Part shown: positions 6,271-7,556 of the stretch, in pieces
How positions within the stretch are numbered: position 1 is the first letter of the stretch
How the letters are laid out: each line of letters begins with the position of its first letter
From: Candidatus Anoxychlamydiales bacterium
GTDB taxonomy: Bacteria > Chlamydiota > Chlamydiia > Chlamydiales > SM23-39
Length of the DNA stretch: 7,556 bases
Direction: 5' to 3'
NCBI GenBank assembly: GCA_011064905.1
Contig: JAAKFW010000070.1
Coordinates: 1-7,556 of the forward strand
Program-made: the position numbers and the translations under genes
The notes under the pieces: model-generated
The model's input: only the letters and a program-made list of their open reading frames with translations
Told to the model about the DNA's origin: nothing
Databases searched by the model: none

Positions 6271-6279
6271 GGATTTCAT

Positions 6280-6353
6280 GGATTGATAGCTCAATTGGAT
6301 AGAGCACCCGCCTTCTAAGCGGGCGGTTGCAGGTTCGAGTCCTGCTCAGTCCA
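6280..6353 (+). tRNA. tRNA-Arg (anticodon UCU)
   Basis: The 74-base sequence folds into a complete cloverleaf. The acceptor stem GGATTGA (6280-6286) pairs with TCAGTCC (6346-6352), with one T:G wobble. The D-stem is GCTC/GAGC, the anticodon stem CCCGC/GCGGG encloses loop CTTCTAA, and the T-stem GCAGG/CCTGC encloses TTCGAGT. The anticodon TCT reads AGA and AGG arginine codons; AGA is by far the commonest arginine codon in the genes of this window. The discriminator is A6353 and the DNA continues with T residues, so the 3' CCA is not encoded and must be added after transcription. The T7 run at 6354-6360 follows directly and may help to end transcription. Confidence 0.97.
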
Positions 6354-6476
6354 TTTTTTTATTATCAAACTTTTTTACCTTTTATAAATTTTCAAAACTT
6401 TTTAGATGATTTCTATTTACCTTATCTTTCTAATGTGTATAATCTTTTTTTTTAATCCCAATTAAGAAGGATTATT
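6354..6476 (+). promoter_or_regulatory. Leader region and candidate promoter of the coiled-coil gene
   Basis: This 123-bp gap holds TTTACC (6416-6421; 4 of 6) and, 16 bp further, a perfect TATAAT (6438-6443), which would start transcription near 6450. The ribosome-binding sequence AGAAGGA (6465-6471) lies five bases before the ATG at 6477. The first bases after the tRNA are a T-run that may serve as its terminator. No hairpin of note is visible. Confidence 0.5.
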
Positions 6477-7301
6477 ATGGCTGCCAAACCTGTATGCACA
6501 TCTGATCAAACATATTATTCTCAAAGCATTTCTGAAATTAAAAAATTAAAACAAGCATTATTTGATAAACCAGATTCAAAAAAGTTGCAAGAAACAATTG
6601 ATAGAATTGGGTCTTTTATGTCTGCTGATAAGAAGCAATTTGATTATCTTAGTATGCGCTATACTCAATTACAAAATAAATTACTAAATACTTCTGAATC
6701 AACACCCATTGACCCTGAAACAAGCTCTAGTAGCTCTAGCTCATTAAATTTTACCAATATAACATATCATCAGCAAATCGTTTCAGATATTCAAAATTTG
6801 AAGAAACGATTAGTTAGTGTTTCTAATTCACACAACCAAGAGTATATTAGAAAAATAAATAATACTATTGAAAGGATTGAGAATATCGTCTCCCTTCAAT
6901 TTAAATCTCTAAAAAGAATGGATGAGCTACTAGCTGAAAAATCGCTAAATGCTCCTGAACCTATATTAGGTAACCATGAAAAAGAGACTAAAAGTGATAG
7001 TGCATTGCCCCATTTATCGAAAAAAGAGCGACTGGGTTCTCCTATGTATGTACAGAGTCTTAGAGAACAAAACATAGAGTTAGCAAAAGCTTTAAATAAG
7101 TTAAAGGAGATTGTTAGGTTAAAAGAATTAGAGTCTGATTCAATACATGAAGAATTATCTCAAAGAAATAAAGAATTATCTGAAGACAATGAACTATTAG
7201 CAGAGAACCTTGAGAAAGCAGCTGCTATAATCGTGGACTTAAGAGAGGAATTAAGATCTCCTTCATTTACAGAAGATTCAGAAGATGAACTGAGTGGTTA
7301 A
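6477..7301 (+). CDS. Uncharacterised coiled-coil protein with an internal duplication
   Basis: I do not recognise this 274-residue protein. It has no signal peptide or membrane segment and looks cytoplasmic, highly charged and helical. Residues 12-71 and 96-158 look like two copies of one unit: TYYSQSISEIKKLKQAL in the first aligns with TYHQQIVSDIQNLKKRL in the second, 8 of 17 identical, and both units end in a Leu-rich stretch followed by Asn. A linker between them contains seven serines in a row (83-89). A second polar linker (159-187, with Pro, Glu, Lys and Ser) leads to a long coiled coil (about 190-260). That coiled coil begins MYVQSLREQNIELAKAL, possibly a third, degenerate copy. The C-terminus is acidic (TEDSEDELSG). 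A good ribosome-binding site (AGAAGGA) and a TATAAT promoter support a real, independently transcribed gene. A structural, scaffold or host-interaction role is possible but unproven. Confidence 0.85.
   Translation: MAAKPVCTSDQTYYSQSISEIKKLKQALFDKPDSKKLQETIDRIGSFMSADKKQFDYLSMRYTQLQNKLLNTSESTPIDPETSSSSSSSLNFTNITYHQQIVSDIQNLKKRLVSVSNSHNQEYIRKINNTIERIENIVSLQFKSLKRMDELLAEKSLNAPEPILGNHEKETKSDSALPHLSKKERLGSPMYVQSLREQNIELAKALNKLKEIVRLKELESDSIHEELSQRNKELSEDNELLAENLEKAAAIIVDLREELRSPSFTEDSEDELSG
6510..6689 (+). repeat. First copy of the internal protein repeat
   Basis: This stretch encodes residues 12-71 of the coiled-coil protein. It matches residues 96-158 at the protein level (shared pattern TY--Q--S-I--LK--L), while the DNA has diverged too far for a nucleotide repeat to be obvious, which suggests an old duplication. 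Confidence 0.55.
6762..6950 (+). repeat. Second copy of the internal protein repeat
   Basis: This stretch encodes residues 96-158. It starts TYHQQIVSDIQNLKKRL and ends with a Leu-rich helix before SLN, parallel to the NKLLN that ends the first copy. It is a few residues longer than the first copy. Confidence 0.55.
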
Positions 7302-7383
7302 AATTGCATAAAAAAAAATGATATTAAAGAGTATTTAATTTAACAAAATTTTCATGACTGAAAACTTATCTATGTTGAAAATA

Positions 7384-7409
7384 AAAAAGGAGCTAAAAAG
7401 CTCCTTTTT
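7384..7409. terminator. Bidirectional intrinsic terminator
   Basis: A perfect 11-bp inverted repeat, AAAAAGGAGCT (7384-7394) and AGCTCCTTTTT (7399-7409), encloses an AAAA loop. The core GGAGCT/AGCTCC gives a GC-containing stem, and T-runs close it on both strands. It lies between the convergent coiled-coil gene (ending 7301) and the KH-domain gene (ending 7418), so it can stop transcription from both sides. It is the clearest intrinsic terminator in the window. Confidence 0.9.
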
Positions 7410-7417
7410 ATAGCCTA

Positions 7418-7556
7418 TTAAGCTTCTGGAGCTGCTGCAGGTTCTTCTGGTTTAGATCCTTTTCCTTCTTCGATTATTTCAAGATTTACTCTAATGCCGT
7501 TTCTAGATGCAACAGACATAAGTAGAGTTCTAATAGCATTTATAGTTTTACCTTTT
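7418..7556 (-). CDS. khpA: KH-domain RNA-binding protein, KhpA-like, C-terminal fragment
   Basis: The minus-strand frame enters from the right edge and ends at TAA (7418-7420), giving the last 45 complete codons. The visible sequence KGKTINAIRTLLMSVASRNG, then IRVNLEIIEEGKG, matches the second half of the KhpA (YlqC-type) KH domain, where a G-K-G-x-T-x-x-AIRTLL helix is followed by a RV-LEI strand. KhpA proteins are small RNA-binding proteins that often work with KhpB and commonly sit beside rpsP and rimM-trmD in bacterial genomes. Those neighbours would lie beyond this window. After the domain there is a low-complexity tail of about 15 residues, rich in Pro, Glu and Ala and ending PEEPAAAPEA, which is not part of the usual short KhpA. 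The GxxG loop and the N-terminus are not visible. Confidence 0.8.
   Translation of the reverse strand, partial: KGKTINAIRTLLMSVASRNGIRVNLEIIEEGKGSKPEEPAAAPEA

Noticed and set aside
6180..6302. A 40-codon plus-strand open frame (MKLKYTRQKLLDIAKKFYNI ...) between dapB and the tRNA.
   Set aside because: It has no ribosome-binding site, starts in the proposed operon promoter and runs 23 bases into the tRNA gene, so it is most likely a chance frame.
7349..7364. Small inverted repeat TTTTCA/TGAAAA downstream of the coiled-coil gene.
   Set aside because: A 6-bp AT-rich stem with no T-run after it is expected by chance here, and the strong terminator lies just downstream.
1..7556. CRISPR arrays, insertion sequences, phage or toxin-antitoxin signatures.
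   Set aside because: No spaced direct repeats, transposase-like frames, terminal inverted repeats or phage-type proteins were seen; base use is uniform across the window.

Overview
The window reads as chromosomal sequence from an AT-rich, small-genome Gram-negative bacterium. The genes are tightly packed, nearly all adenine and thymine at third codon positions, and the protein set covers Kdo synthesis, lipopolysaccharide (LPS) transport, LPS-core glycosylation and the meso-diaminopimelate branch. Together these imply a didermic envelope with LPS and the capacity to make diaminopimelate for peptidoglycan. The mix of metal-type KdsA, a KhpA-like KH protein, a compact DapB and a very low GC content suits an intracellular lineage such as Dependentiae (TM6) or a low-GC chlamydia-like bacterium. 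That assignment is inference and no marker here is decisive.

Layout from left to right: (1) the N-terminal part of an unrecognised minus-strand gene runs off the left edge, and behind it (upstream) lies ndk, also on the minus strand. (2) A WaaQ-type heptosyltransferase gene runs on the plus strand, divergent from ndk. (3) A 106-bp convergent gap carries a 12-bp AT-rich inverted repeat. (4) A compact minus-strand operon, transcribed right to left, reads dapB, kdsA, lptC-like, lptA-like, lptB; each neighbouring pair overlaps (by 14, 7, 4 and 8 bp). (5) A 131-bp divergent control region separates dapB from a plus-strand tRNA-Arg(UCU). (6) A plus-strand orphan gene encodes a soluble, coiled-coil-rich protein with an internal duplication. 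(7) A strong bidirectional terminator hairpin is followed by the C-terminal half of a minus-strand KH-domain (KhpA-like) gene that runs off the right edge.

Functionally, the centre is an envelope operon: DapB feeds diaminopimelate and lysine synthesis, KdsA makes Kdo-8-phosphate for the inner core of LPS, and the LptC-like, LptA-like and LptB proteins supply the inner-membrane and periplasmic parts of the LPS export bridge. The nearby heptosyltransferase would extend the LPS core. I found no CRISPR array, insertion sequence, toxin-antitoxin pair or defence system. The least explained items are the duplicated coiled-coil orphan, the partial gene at the left edge and the unusually long LptA-like protein.
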